DNA of 28,641 nt from an uncultured Eubacteriales bacterium (GCA_934486895.1 CAKSQZ010000018.1:1-28641), one strand, 5' to 3'. Counted from the stretch's first letter, positions 15,224 to 23,196 are shown. Numbers and translations: made by a program. Notes: generated from the sequence alone by a model not told the origin.

Positions 15224-15889
15224 TTGACAGCTTTTATGTTATGTTGTGCCGTGCTTTCGGTGTCGGTCAATATTATCTGGATCTTCAGAAGCGGCGTCGG
15301 CATTCACACAAGAGTGCAGACTTCTGTTATAAGTGCGTTGTTTGCGGTGTATCTCATCATTTGCGACACGGTCTATCCGTCGCTTTCGGAGCAATCGCTT
15401 TATAATGTCAGCGAAAACTATTCATATATCTTTATCATTTCTCTGACAGTTATTTCGCTGCTGCCGATACTTATCCTGCAAATGGCTCATTCATTTAAGC
15501 GCTATGCTCCGAAATTCACTCATTTCTGGGGATTTTTCACACTGTATATCGCGCTTCTTATCGGGCTTATAGTGAACTGCTGGGCGTTCAATAAAGCGTT
15601 TCGGTTCCTTGTGATCTTCGCTCCGCTGCACCTTGTGTTCTTTATGCTTATGCTCGGCTCTGTCATGCTCGATATGTCGAAAAAAGCCGAGTTTATAAGC
15701 GGTGTCTGCATAAACAGCGTGCTGTGCGGTCTGACTCTTGCAATGCTCATTTTCGCAGTGTGGGACGATCTCGCAGGCGGTATGATCAGTATAGCGTCGA
15801 TCGTTATGACAGCCGCAGTGCTGCTGCTCACACTGATAAGCGTGCTTATGCCGATATTCGCGCATAAGTCGGCAGGGGAGAAGGCATGA
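15224..15889 (+). CDS. Seven-helix integral membrane protein of unknown function
   Basis: I do not recognise a family. The 221-residue protein has about seven hydrophobic segments (2-21, 31-49, 66-88, 101-121, 126-148, 156-180, 186-211) and short loops; the longest is an extracytoplasmic or cytoplasmic loop at 50-65 with VYPSLSEQSLYNVSENYS. The start is probably the TTG at 15224, because AAAGGG lies 7 bases before it; the next ATG (15236) would be 19 bases away. The gene is 41 bp after the anti-sigma and overlaps the next oxidoreductase by 4 bp (ATGA). The layout resembles the N-terminal 7-helix sensor halves of some signalling proteins, but without any output domain. A partner of the anti-sigma is possible but not shown. 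Confidence 0.75.
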   Translation: MTAFMLCCAVLSVSVNIIWIFRSGVGIHTRVQTSVISALFAVYLIICDTVYPSLSEQSLYNVSENYSYIFIISLTVISLLPILILQMAHSFKRYAPKFTHFWGFFTLYIALLIGLIVNCWAFNKAFRFLVIFAPLHLVFFMLMLGSVMLDMSKKAEFISGVCINSVLCGLTLAMLIFAVWDDLAGGMISIASIVMTAAVLLLTLISVLMPIFAHKSAGEKA

Positions 15890-17100
15890 AGATCGCAATT
15901 ATCGGCGGCGGCGCTTCAGGGCTTATCGCCGCAATAACGGCGGCGAAAAACGGCGCGGATGTCACTGTTTTCGAGCGCAACGACCGTGTCGGAAAGAAGC
16001 TGCTTTCAACCGGCAACGGCAGATGCAATATCACAAACGACGAGGTGTTGGCTGAAAATGAAAACGGTGCGCTTTCCCACTATTTCGGGGAGGATACCGA
16101 GTTCGCAAAGCCGGCGCTCAAGGCATTTGACGATGAAGCGCTGCTCGGCTTTTTCGGCTCGCTCGGCGTGCTTTTTCGCTCCGAACACGGCAAATATTAT
16201 CCCTATTCCGAAACAGCGTCCACCGTGCTCGATGTCCTCAGAGGATATGCCGACCGCTGCGGTGTCAAAACCGTATGCGGCAGTATGATAACCTCGGCAG
16301 CAAAGAAAAACGGCGGATTTATTGTCGGTGATACATTGTTCGATCGCATCATAATCGCCTGCGGCGGCAAAAGCAGTCCGCACCTCGGGACGGACGGTTC
16401 GGGTTATGATCTCGCAAGATCGTTCGGGCATAAGATCAGTACGCTTACCCCTGCGATAACTCAGATCAAGACTAATTCGGATATTCCGCGCAGGCTCAAG
16501 GGCATAAAGTGCGACGCTCGGCTGACAGCGATAAAGCACGGCAAAGCGGTTCGCAGCGAGAGCGGGCAGCTGCTTTTTACCGACTACGGACTTTCGGGCC
16601 CGCCTGCGTTTTCGCTTTCCGTTTGTGCGGACGAGCAGACGACAATCGAGCTTGATCTTTGCCCCGATCATTCGTTCGGCGAACTCACAGACAATATCAA
16701 AAAAATAATCAATAATCCTTATAAGACCGGGCTTCAGGCAGGAGAACTGCTGATGCCTATGCTCAACCGCAGAGTGGGGCAGGAGATCGTCCGCTATGCG
16801 AAAATCCCGCTTTCAATGCCTGTGTGCGACCTTAATGACAGGCAGATAAAAGCGGTCGCGAATGCCATGAAAAAACTTTGTATGCCGTGCGGCGGTGTCA
16901 AAGGTTTTCAAAATGCGCAGGTCACTCTCGGCGGTGTCAAAACGTGCGGGATCGACAGCAAAACAATGGGCTCAAAGCTATGCAAGGGGCTTTATATCTG
17001 CGGCGAGGCTCTCGATATAACAGGCGACTGCGGCGGATATAATCTTCAGTGGGCGTTTTCATCGGGCGTTGCGGCAGGAAAGGCGGCGTCGGAATGTTAA
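15886..17100 (+). CDS. BaiN/HI0933-family flavoprotein (NAD(P)/FAD-dependent oxidoreductase)
   Basis: This 404-residue flavoprotein starts with the dinucleotide-binding motif IIGGGASGLIAA (5-16) and the acidic end of the second strand (VFERND), followed by the family signature KLLSTGNGRCNITN. The C-terminus has GLYICGEALDITGDCGGYNLQWAFSSG, the second FAD contact region typical of the HI0933 family. Members are annotated as aminoacetone oxidase family or BaiN; BaiN is implicated in bile-acid dehydroxylation pathways, but most homologues are of unknown function, so a bile-acid role here is not supported. Full length. It overlaps the upstream membrane protein (4 bp) and the downstream flavoprotein (7 bp). 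Confidence 0.9.
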   Translation: MKIAIIGGGASGLIAAITAAKNGADVTVFERNDRVGKKLLSTGNGRCNITNDEVLAENENGALSHYFGEDTEFAKPALKAFDDEALLGFFGSLGVLFRSEHGKYYPYSETASTVLDVLRGYADRCGVKTVCGSMITSAAKKNGGFIVGDTLFDRIIIACGGKSSPHLGTDGSGYDLARSFGHKISTLTPAITQIKTNSDIPRRLKGIKCDARLTAIKHGKAVRSESGQLLFTDYGLSGPPAFSLSVCADEQTTIELDLCPDHSFGELTDNIKKIINNPYKTGLQAGELLMPMLNRRVGQEIVRYAKIPLSMPVCDLNDRQIKAVANAMKKLCMPCGGVKGFQNAQVTLGGVKTCGIDSKTMGSKLCKGLYICGEALDITGDCGGYNLQWAFSSGVAAGKAASEC

Positions 17101-18668
17101 AAGTCAATATGCGCCTGCCGCTGGATTACGACGGCAAGATCATAAAAAAGCGGATCTGTTCATCGCTCGGCATAGAAAAGGATAAGCTTCAATCTTATAA
17201 GCTTTTAAAACTCTCTCCCGATGCAAGAGATAAATCGGCGGTCTGCTTCAATGCTTCTTTTGCAGTCGCCGTTGATAAAAAGGTTTATAAAAAAGCGGCG
17301 GCGAAAAAGGGCGTGCAGGAATATTCGCAGCACGGCTACACTTCGCCGAAGCCGCTTGCATGTGCGCCCAAACTTCGTCCTGTCGTTGTCGGCGCAGGCC
17401 CTGCGGGGCTTTTCTGCGCTTATGTTCTTGCGCTGTCGGGCGCGCGCCCGATAGTGTGCGAACGCGGCGAAACAATAGAAAAGCGCGTTTTATCGGTCGA
17501 GCGGTTCTGGAAAAACGGCGAGCTAGACACCGAATCAAATGTCCAGTTCGGCGAGGGCGGAGCAGGCACCTTTTCCGACGGCAAGCTGAACACCGGCATA
17601 CGCGACGAGCGCATTTCATTTGTGTTCGATACATTTGTCGGCTGCGGCGCGCCCGAAGAGATACTCTGGCGGCAAAAGCCTCATGTCGGCACCGATAAAC
17701 TCCGATTTGTTATAACAAATCTCCGCAAGAAAATAATCGAGCTCGGCGGCGAATTTATGTTCGGCGCTAAGCTTTGCGGTATTAAAACGAGCGGCGGTTC
17801 GCTTAAAGCCGCCGTGATAGAAAGAAACGGCGCTTTTGAAACTGTCGAGTGCGGCAGGCTTGTTCTGGCGCTCGGCCACAGCGCAAGAGATACATTTGAA
17901 ATGCTGCTACAAAGCGGCGTTGAAATGACGCAGAAGCCATTTGCGGTCGGCGTTCGTATCGAACACGGCCAGCAGTTTATAAACAAGGCGCAGTACGGCG
18001 CTTTTGCAGACCACCCCGCGCTTCCGACTGCGGACTATAAGCTTGCCGTTCATCTTCAAAGCGGCAGAGGACTTTATACTTTCTGTATGTGTCCGGGCGG
18101 ATTTGTCGTCAATGCGTCAAGCGAGAAAAATATGATCGCAGTCAACGGAATGAGCAATTTCGACCGCGCCGGTAAAAACGCAAACAGCGCTTTGCTCTGC
18201 GGTGTCGGAACAGACGATCTTCAAAGCAGTCACCCGCTGGCGGGAGTCGAGTTTCAGCGCAAAATCGAATCGGCGGCTTACAGCATAAGCGGAAGTTACC
18301 GTCCCCCCGCAATGACTGTTGGCGCTTTGTTCGGCAAACGCACGCCGATAGCAAAGGTCGAGCCGACGGCAAATGTCGCTGAATGTGATATTTCAAAGGT
18401 CCTGCCCGATTTTGTTTCGGACAGCCTGAAAGACGGGCTTTTGCTCATGGACAAAAAAATCAAGGGCTTTTGCGATGATAACGCGGTGCTGACAGCTCCC
18501 GAGACCCGATCGTCGTCGCCTGTGCGGATCACGCGTGATGACTGCGGCAGATCGAATGTGTTCGGCATCTATCCGTGCGGTGAGGGAGCGGGATATGCGG
18601 GCGGAATAGTCTCCGCCGCGGTGGACGGCATTAAAACCGCCGAAAATGTAATAGCGTCTTTAAGATAG
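17094..18668 (+). CDS. COG2509-like FAD-dependent dehydrogenase, function unknown
   Basis: A 524-residue flavoprotein of the uncharacterised FAD-dependent dehydrogenase group. An N-terminal domain of about 90 residues (RLPLDYDGKIIKKRICSSLG, then Lys-rich stretches) precedes the dinucleotide-binding motif VVVGAGPAGLFCAY (98-110) and CERGE. Further signatures are SNVQFGEGGAGTFSDGKLNTG, LALGHSARDTFEML, FCMCPGGFVVNASS and GIYPCGEGAGYAGGIVSAA. The start is the ATG at 17094, overlapping the preceding stop by 7 bp; an upstream in-frame GTG would lengthen the overlap without a better ribosome site. The substrate is unknown. A terminator follows its stop directly, closing the sigma-led operon. Confidence 0.88.
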   Translation: MLKVNMRLPLDYDGKIIKKRICSSLGIEKDKLQSYKLLKLSPDARDKSAVCFNASFAVAVDKKVYKKAAAKKGVQEYSQHGYTSPKPLACAPKLRPVVVGAGPAGLFCAYVLALSGARPIVCERGETIEKRVLSVERFWKNGELDTESNVQFGEGGAGTFSDGKLNTGIRDERISFVFDTFVGCGAPEEILWRQKPHVGTDKLRFVITNLRKKIIELGGEFMFGAKLCGIKTSGGSLKAAVIERNGAFETVECGRLVLALGHSARDTFEMLLQSGVEMTQKPFAVGVRIEHGQQFINKAQYGAFADHPALPTADYKLAVHLQSGRGLYTFCMCPGGFVVNASSEKNMIAVNGMSNFDRAGKNANSALLCGVGTDDLQSSHPLAGVEFQRKIESAAYSISGSYRPPAMTVGALFGKRTPIAKVEPTANVAECDISKVLPDFVSDSLKDGLLLMDKKIKGFCDDNAVLTAPETRSSSPVRITRDDCGRSNVFGIYPCGEGAGYAGGIVSAAVDGIKTAENVIASLR

Positions 18669-18696
18669 AAAATCCCGCTTATAAAAGCGGGGTTTT
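18669..18696 (+). terminator. Intrinsic terminator closing the sigma-flavoprotein operon
   Basis: CCCGCTT (18674-18680) pairs with AAGCGGG (18685-18691), extended by one T-G wobble and four A-T pairs (18669-18672 with 18693-18696). Loop ATAA. The T-run is short (TTTT). Confidence 0.8.
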
Positions 18697-18707
18697 CTAG
18701 TTATAGA

Positions 18708-18736
18708 TTGACAAAATATACATTATATGATATAAT
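18708..18736 (+). promoter_or_regulatory. Perfect consensus sigma-A promoter for the serpin gene
   Basis: TTGACA at 18708-18713, a 17-bp AT-rich spacer, and TATAAT at 18731-18736: every consensus base matches at the optimal distance. It is 68 bp before the serpin ATG and 12 bp after the preceding terminator. This rules out translation starting at 18708, although the frame is open from there. Confidence 0.88.
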
Positions 18737-18803
18737 TACCTTACTGGATAGGAAATATTATAAATTCAGCGAATTGTGCGATATAAAAAGGGAGGGCTGG
18801 AAA

Positions 18804-20090
18804 ATGAAAAAATTATTATCTGCGATTTTGGCGATGCTGATTATTGTGTCGGCAGTGCCGATATGTGCAAGCGCACAGGGAAGAATAACTTTAACAGATG
18901 TTCGCGCTGCTGTTTCGCTTATTGTGCAGGGAGAATATAATGAAAAATACGATGTCGATAACAGCGGCAATTTGACGTTAGCGGACATCAGAATGATGAT
19001 AGCTGAGATAGCAGCGAGAGATAACACAGCCAACGCAAACTACTCGTCTTTTTCCGCCAATATGATTAAAAATTCGTATTCTATCGATAAAAATACTGTA
19101 TTCTCTCCTGTTTCAATAGCATACCTGCTTGGACTTATCGGTTCCGGTGCGGACAGTGAAACAAGCAAAAGTATTGCCGCTCTGCTCGGTGAAAAATCGC
19201 TTGATATCGTGAATACAACGCTCGGAAAATATGCTCTTCAAAATTCTTCGGCAACCGGAGCGGATTATAATATCGTTGCAAATTCGGTATGGTCAAAAGG
19301 GCTTGTGAACACAGGCTACCGCAGCATTGTTAACGACACATATAAGGCGGATATATATGAAAACGGTATAGATGCAGATGCGGTCAACGCATGGATTGAT
19401 CAAAAGACAAACGGAATTATTCCGAAGGCTATTAACTCCTTGCCGGCTGACACGGATATATTGCTTGTGAACACTGTTGCTTTCAATTCAAGGTGGTTCG
19501 ATAAATTTGCAAGCGAAGATATAACCGAGGGAGACTTTAATTGTGCAGACGGTTCGGTTCGTACAGTATCTATGTTGAGCAGTACCGAAACGACAATGGT
19601 TAACACCGCAAACGCTGTCGGATTTGAAAAGCCGTACATTGATAAGCGGTATTCGTTTATTGCGGTTTTGCCGAAGGAAGGCGACTTGCAGAATTATTTA
19701 AACTCGTTCGACGGCACTGAACTTCAAAATATTTTAAATGGCAGAGAGAAAAAGAATGTTAATATAACTCTTCCGGAATTTGAAGCAGAATCCGATTATA
19801 ATCTGAATTCCGTTTTTGATAAAATGGGAAGCGGTTCGATACTTGAAAACGCTGACCTTTCTGCTATCGCTCCTAACGGCGGCACGGTCTCGGCAGGTCA
19901 TGTTGCTAAAATATCGGTTGGTGAAAACGGTACAAAGGCTGCGGCGGCAAGCTTTGCAGCGGTGCATACAAAACCGTATTCAAAAGAAAATGTTATTTTT
20001 GATAAACCGTTTATGTATATCGTTTATGATAATCAGTATCAAATGCCGCTCTTTATCGGAACAGTGAATAGCTGCGGCGTTGTAAAGTAA
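18804..20090 (+). CDS. Secreted serpin with an N-terminal dockerin module
   Basis: A 428-residue serine-protease inhibitor made for export. The ATG at 18804 follows GGGAGGG and starts a signal peptide (MKKLLSAILA..., probably cut at ASA-Q25). Residues 25-70 are a dockerin-like module: a first half, GRITLTDVRAAV, without the calcium loop, and a second half, DVDNSGNLTLADIRMMIAEIA (50-70), with a nearly standard loop. The serpin fold follows: NTVFSPVSIAYLLGLI, LLVNTVAFNSRW, then the reactive-loop hinge ENGTKAAAAS (374-383) and FDKPFMYIVYD (399-409). The small residues in the hinge indicate an inhibitory serpin. Counting from the hinge puts P1 near Lys390 (HTKPYS), uncertain by one or two residues. 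Bacterial serpins with dockerins are known from cellulosome-forming clostridia and ruminococci. It has its own promoter and terminator. Confidence 0.92.
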   Translation: MKKLLSAILAMLIIVSAVPICASAQGRITLTDVRAAVSLIVQGEYNEKYDVDNSGNLTLADIRMMIAEIAARDNTANANYSSFSANMIKNSYSIDKNTVFSPVSIAYLLGLIGSGADSETSKSIAALLGEKSLDIVNTTLGKYALQNSSATGADYNIVANSVWSKGLVNTGYRSIVNDTYKADIYENGIDADAVNAWIDQKTNGIIPKAINSLPADTDILLVNTVAFNSRWFDKFASEDITEGDFNCADGSVRTVSMLSSTETTMVNTANAVGFEKPYIDKRYSFIAVLPKEGDLQNYLNSFDGTELQNILNGREKKNVNITLPEFEAESDYNLNSVFDKMGSGSILENADLSAIAPNGGTVSAGHVAKISVGENGTKAAAASFAAVHTKPYSKENVIFDKPFMYIVYDNQYQMPLFIGTVNSCGVVK

Positions 20091-20103
20091 ATATCAGCAG
20101 AAT

Positions 20104-20129
20104 AAAAGGCGGGTTATCCCGCCTTTTTT
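20104..20129 (+). terminator. Intrinsic terminator after the serpin gene
   Basis: AAAAGGCGGG (20104-20113) pairs with CCCGCCTTTT (20118-20127), loop TTAT, ending in six T; another T5 follows at 20132-20136. Confidence 0.9.
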
Positions 20130-20169
20130 CGTTTTTGTATATTAGTCGTGCGAATTTAATAATTTCCGC

Positions 20170-20198
20170 TGGACTTGGGGAGCGGAAAAGTGTATAAT
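20170..20198 (+). promoter_or_regulatory. Likely sigma-A promoter for the GH5 gene
   Basis: A perfect -10 TATAAT at 20193-20198, 17 bp after a weak -35, TGGACT (20170-20175). It is 35 bp before the start codon. Confidence 0.5.
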
Positions 20199-20232
20199 CA
20201 AAGTGTATAAAATAAAAAGGGTGTGTGACATT

Positions 20233-21579
20233 ATGTTAAAAAAGGTTGTGTGCATTATCATGGCAGCTGCAACACTGTCGGCGGCTTCGTCCGCTGTTTT
20301 CGCTGAAACGGAGTCTGCCGAGTTTTCAAAAAACTCTTATAACTTCACAAAGCAAATGACGGTCGGTATCAATATCGGCAACACGCTCGACGCTATCGGC
20401 GGCGAGACTGCATGGGGCTGTCCTAAGATCGAAAAAGGGCTGATACAATCGTATAAAGCAAAGGGATTCGACACTGTCCGCCTGCCTGTCACATGGTATC
20501 AGTCGATCGACGCTGACGGCAATTTCAAGGATAACCGCGTTTTCATAAACCGTGTTAAAGAGGTCGTCGATTGGATCTACGGCGAGGGGCTCTATTGCAT
20601 TTTAAACACTCATCATGAAATGTCCTGGCTCCGCACTTACTGGGAAGACAGCAACGGCGACGAAGACACCGCAAAAATGAATGCGATGTATGCCCGCTAT
20701 TCTGTCCTTTGGACAAATATCGCCGAAACCTTCAAGGACTACGGCGAGCGACTCATTTTCGAGGGCTATAACGAGACACGCGCCGATGAAAATAACTGGA
20801 GCAGTATTGAGGACGATCTGGTAGCGCTTAAGAAGATCGGTCAGACATTTGTTGACGCTGTCCGTTCCACAGGCGGCAACAACGCAAATCGCTATCTTAT
20901 GCTTGCAACCTACGGCGCAAGCTTCGGTGTCAGTGAAATCAATAAATATAAAATGCCGACCGATCCCGCAAATCATATTATCCTGAGTGTGCACAGTTAT
21001 CTGCCGCACAGCTTCTGCTTCAAAGAGGGCACTTCATCGGTGTTCAACGAAACAGAGTTTAATAGTTACTGGGACAGTGCGATAGCGGCTCTCACGGAAA
21101 AATATCTTAAAAAGGGCATCGGCGTTATCATGGGCGAACTCGGTGCGGTCAACAAGGCAAATACCGCCGAACGCGTTAAATATGCTGCTAAGGCGGCTTC
21201 GACCTGCCTTAAAAACGGGATCGTTCCCATCTGGTGGGATAACTATCATTCGGGCGAAAACGCCAATGTCGATACATTCGGCATAATCGATCGTCTTTCG
21301 CCTTACGATTGGACTTGCCAAAGCGTCGGCGAGAGCTTTGTAAACACCGCTTTGGAATATTCCGCGTCTCGCCCGAATTACGGCTTTAAAAAGGGCGATG
21401 TCAATCTTGACGATAAGGTCGATCTTTCCGATGTGCGGCAGCTTGTAGGCTCTATTGCGTCGGGCGAGGAGCTTTCAAGTGACATTGCAGACATCGCCGA
21501 CTATAATTCCGACGGCTCTGTTAATCTTTCCGATGTCAGAGCTCTTGTTTCGGATATAGCCTCGGGCAATGTTCAGTAA
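20233..21579 (+). CDS. Secreted GH5 glucanase (subfamily 4-like) with C-terminal dockerin
   Basis: A 448-residue exported glycoside hydrolase, probably an endo-beta-1,4-glucanase or xyloglucanase. The signal peptide ends at VFA-E25. The GH5 core (about 38-375) shows GINIGNTLDA, ETAWGCP, VTWYQ, NTHHE, the acid/base Glu181 in FEGYNETR, His254/Tyr256 in SVHSYLP, the nucleophile Glu302 in IMGELGAV, and WWDNYHSG. The N-terminal signature is that of GH5_4. The dockerin (386-444) has two complete calcium loops, D389-N391-D393 and D423-N425-D427, each followed by VxLSDVR. No carbohydrate-binding module is present. I chose the ATG at 20233; AAAAGG lies 12 bases upstream, somewhat far, while an in-frame GTG at 20221 touches it. 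No scaffoldin or cohesin is in the window, so the partner lies elsewhere. Confidence 0.92.
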   Translation: MLKKVVCIIMAAATLSAASSAVFAETESAEFSKNSYNFTKQMTVGINIGNTLDAIGGETAWGCPKIEKGLIQSYKAKGFDTVRLPVTWYQSIDADGNFKDNRVFINRVKEVVDWIYGEGLYCILNTHHEMSWLRTYWEDSNGDEDTAKMNAMYARYSVLWTNIAETFKDYGERLIFEGYNETRADENNWSSIEDDLVALKKIGQTFVDAVRSTGGNNANRYLMLATYGASFGVSEINKYKMPTDPANHIILSVHSYLPHSFCFKEGTSSVFNETEFNSYWDSAIAALTEKYLKKGIGVIMGELGAVNKANTAERVKYAAKAASTCLKNGIVPIWWDNYHSGENANVDTFGIIDRLSPYDWTCQSVGESFVNTALEYSASRPNYGFKKGDVNLDDKVDLSDVRQLVGSIASGEELSSDIADIADYNSDGSVNLSDVRALVSDIASGNVQ

Positions 21580-21615
21580 ACAAATCAAATTTTTAAAAAC
21601 TCAGAGGTCGGAATC

Positions 21616-22329
21616 ATGAAGTTTGAAAAGCTCGGACGGTTCGGCGTTTTTTGCTCCGATAATCACAAATTCGGAACGGACGCTGTTTTGCTTGCGGACT
21701 TTGCCTCGCCGAAAAGCGGAGAGCGAATGTGTGAATTCGGCTGCGGCTGCGGTATCATAACAATGCTTTGCTGCCAAAAACAAGCCGATCTTTCGGTGAA
21801 TGCGGTCGATATTCAAAGCGAGGCGGTTCATCTTGCACGCCTTTCCGCCGATAAAAACGGTATCACTGACAGGGTGTCGGTCGAATGTGCCGATCTGCGC
21901 GATTTTTCGGCAGAGCATAAAGCACAGTTTGACCTTGTTGTGATGAATCCGCCTTATAAAAAAGCAGGTGCGGGACTTGTATCCGGCAACAAAGCTCGGG
22001 ATATTGCCCGTTTCGAGACCTGCGGTACGATCGATGAGATCGCTTTCGCCGCGGCGGAGGTCTTGCGCTATCAGGGCAGATTTTGCATCTGCCACCGTCC
22101 GGAACGCCTGGGCGATGCGATCAAAGCCATGTATTCCGCAGGGCTCACGCCGAAAAAACTCAGAACAGTCAGCCAAAATAAAAACAGCCGCATATCGCTC
22201 GTTCTGCTCGAAGCGCGTAACGGCGGAAGCGACGGTATGACAGTTTGTCCGCCGCTGTTTATAGAGGACGAGAGCGAGCGGCTTTTCAAAGATTATTTCA
22301 GCGAAGAACGGAGAAAAACGGATGTCTAA
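21616..22329 (+). CDS. TrmN6-like tRNA (adenine-N6) methyltransferase
   Basis: This 237-residue SAM-dependent methyltransferase has the cofactor motif CEFGCGCGIITML and the N6-adenine signature NPPY (VVMNPPYKK). The N-terminal FGTDAVLLADF is the family start, as in tRNA1(Val) A37 methyltransferase TrmN6 (YfiC/YabB). It overlaps rsmI by 8 bp, the conserved neighbourhood of yabB-rsmI in Firmicutes, which supports an RNA target. The small GIY-YIG gene (yazA) often found between the two is missing. The gap to the upstream glucanase gene is 36 bp without a clear terminator. Confidence 0.88.
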   Translation: MKFEKLGRFGVFCSDNHKFGTDAVLLADFASPKSGERMCEFGCGCGIITMLCCQKQADLSVNAVDIQSEAVHLARLSADKNGITDRVSVECADLRDFSAEHKAQFDLVVMNPPYKKAGAGLVSGNKARDIARFETCGTIDEIAFAAAEVLRYQGRFCICHRPERLGDAIKAMYSAGLTPKKLRTVSQNKNSRISLVLLEARNGGSDGMTVCPPLFIEDESERLFKDYFSEERRKTDV

Positions 22330-23152
22330 ATTGTATGTTGTCGGAACACCTATCGGCAACCTTTCGGATATGTCGCCGCGCGCGGTCGAGACGCTCGGGA
22401 GCGTTGATTTTATTGCCTGCGAGGACACGAGAGTGACGATGAAGCTGATGAATCGTTTTGATATAAAAGCACCGATGATAAGCTACCACGATCACAACCG
22501 TAAAATGCGCGGTGATGAAATATTGCGGCGGCTTCAAAGCGGCGAAAGCTGCGCGCTTGTGACCGATGCGGGAATGCCGGCAATATCCGATCCGGGCGAG
22601 GATCTCGTTAGGCTGTGCCGGGAAAACGGTATCGAAGTCGAATCCGTCCCGGGACCGACGGCGTTTGCGACCGCAATGGCGATCTCGGGTATGCCCGGCG
22701 GCAGATTCACATTCGAGGGCTTTTTGAGCGTTAATAAACAAAGCCGCCGTGAGCACCTCGATTCTATCAAAAACGAACACCGCACAATGATCTTTTATGA
22801 AGCTCCGCACAAGCTTTTGAACACGCTTAAGGATCTGCTCGAAACACTCGGCGACCGCGATACAGCCGTTTGCAGAGAGCTCACAAAACTGCATGAACAG
22901 GTTATCCTGACAACGCTTTCGGCGGCAGTCGAAAAATACGAGGCGGAAAAACCGATAGGCGAATTTGTGCTTGTTGTCGGCGGTAAAACAGAAACCGAAA
23001 AAGCGGAGTATACATTGCCCGAAGCGGTTGATATGGCGCTGAAGCTGGTCAAAGGCGGTATGCAGATGACCAAGGCCGCAAAGGAAGTTAGCAGCGAGAC
23101 AGGCTTTAAGAAAGGCGATATTTACAGATCGATGCTTGAAAAAATGGAATAA
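22322..23152 (+). CDS. rsmI: 16S rRNA (cytidine-1402 2'-O)-methyltransferase RsmI
   Basis: A 276-residue tetrapyrrole-methylase-fold enzyme that methylates the ribose of C1402 in 16S rRNA near the decoding centre. Family signatures: YVVGTPIGNLSDMSPRA at the N-terminus, CEDTRVT, SYHDHN, VTDAGMPAISDPGEDLV, VPGPTA, FYEAPHKL and ELTKLHEQV. The C-terminal ~50 residues (VDMALKLVKGGMQMTKAAKEVSSETGFKK, about 240-268) form the helical RsmI tail domain. Normal length. It overlaps trmN6 by 8 bp and ends before a terminator. Confidence 0.95.
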   Translation: MSKLYVVGTPIGNLSDMSPRAVETLGSVDFIACEDTRVTMKLMNRFDIKAPMISYHDHNRKMRGDEILRRLQSGESCALVTDAGMPAISDPGEDLVRLCRENGIEVESVPGPTAFATAMAISGMPGGRFTFEGFLSVNKQSRREHLDSIKNEHRTMIFYEAPHKLLNTLKDLLETLGDRDTAVCRELTKLHEQVILTTLSAAVEKYEAEKPIGEFVLVVGGKTETEKAEYTLPEAVDMALKLVKGGMQMTKAAKEVSSETGFKKGDIYRSMLEKME

Positions 23153-23158
23153 CCCCAT

Positions 23159-23196
23159 GCCGTGTTTGCAGTGCGCTGTGAAAACACGGCTTTTTT
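23159..23196 (+). terminator. Intrinsic terminator after rsmI
   Basis: GCCGTGTTT (23159-23167) pairs with AAACACGGC (23182-23190), 14-base loop, then TTTTTT. Confidence 0.88.

Noticed and set aside
18708..18803. Longer serpin with an N-terminal extension from 18708
   Set aside because: The stretch contains the consensus promoter, and the signal peptide and ribosome site belong to the ATG at 18804.
21601..22428. Long - strand open frame opposite trmN6, and similar frames opposite rsmI, fabF and fabH
   Set aside because: Each mirrors a well-supported gene with catalytic motifs on the other strand.
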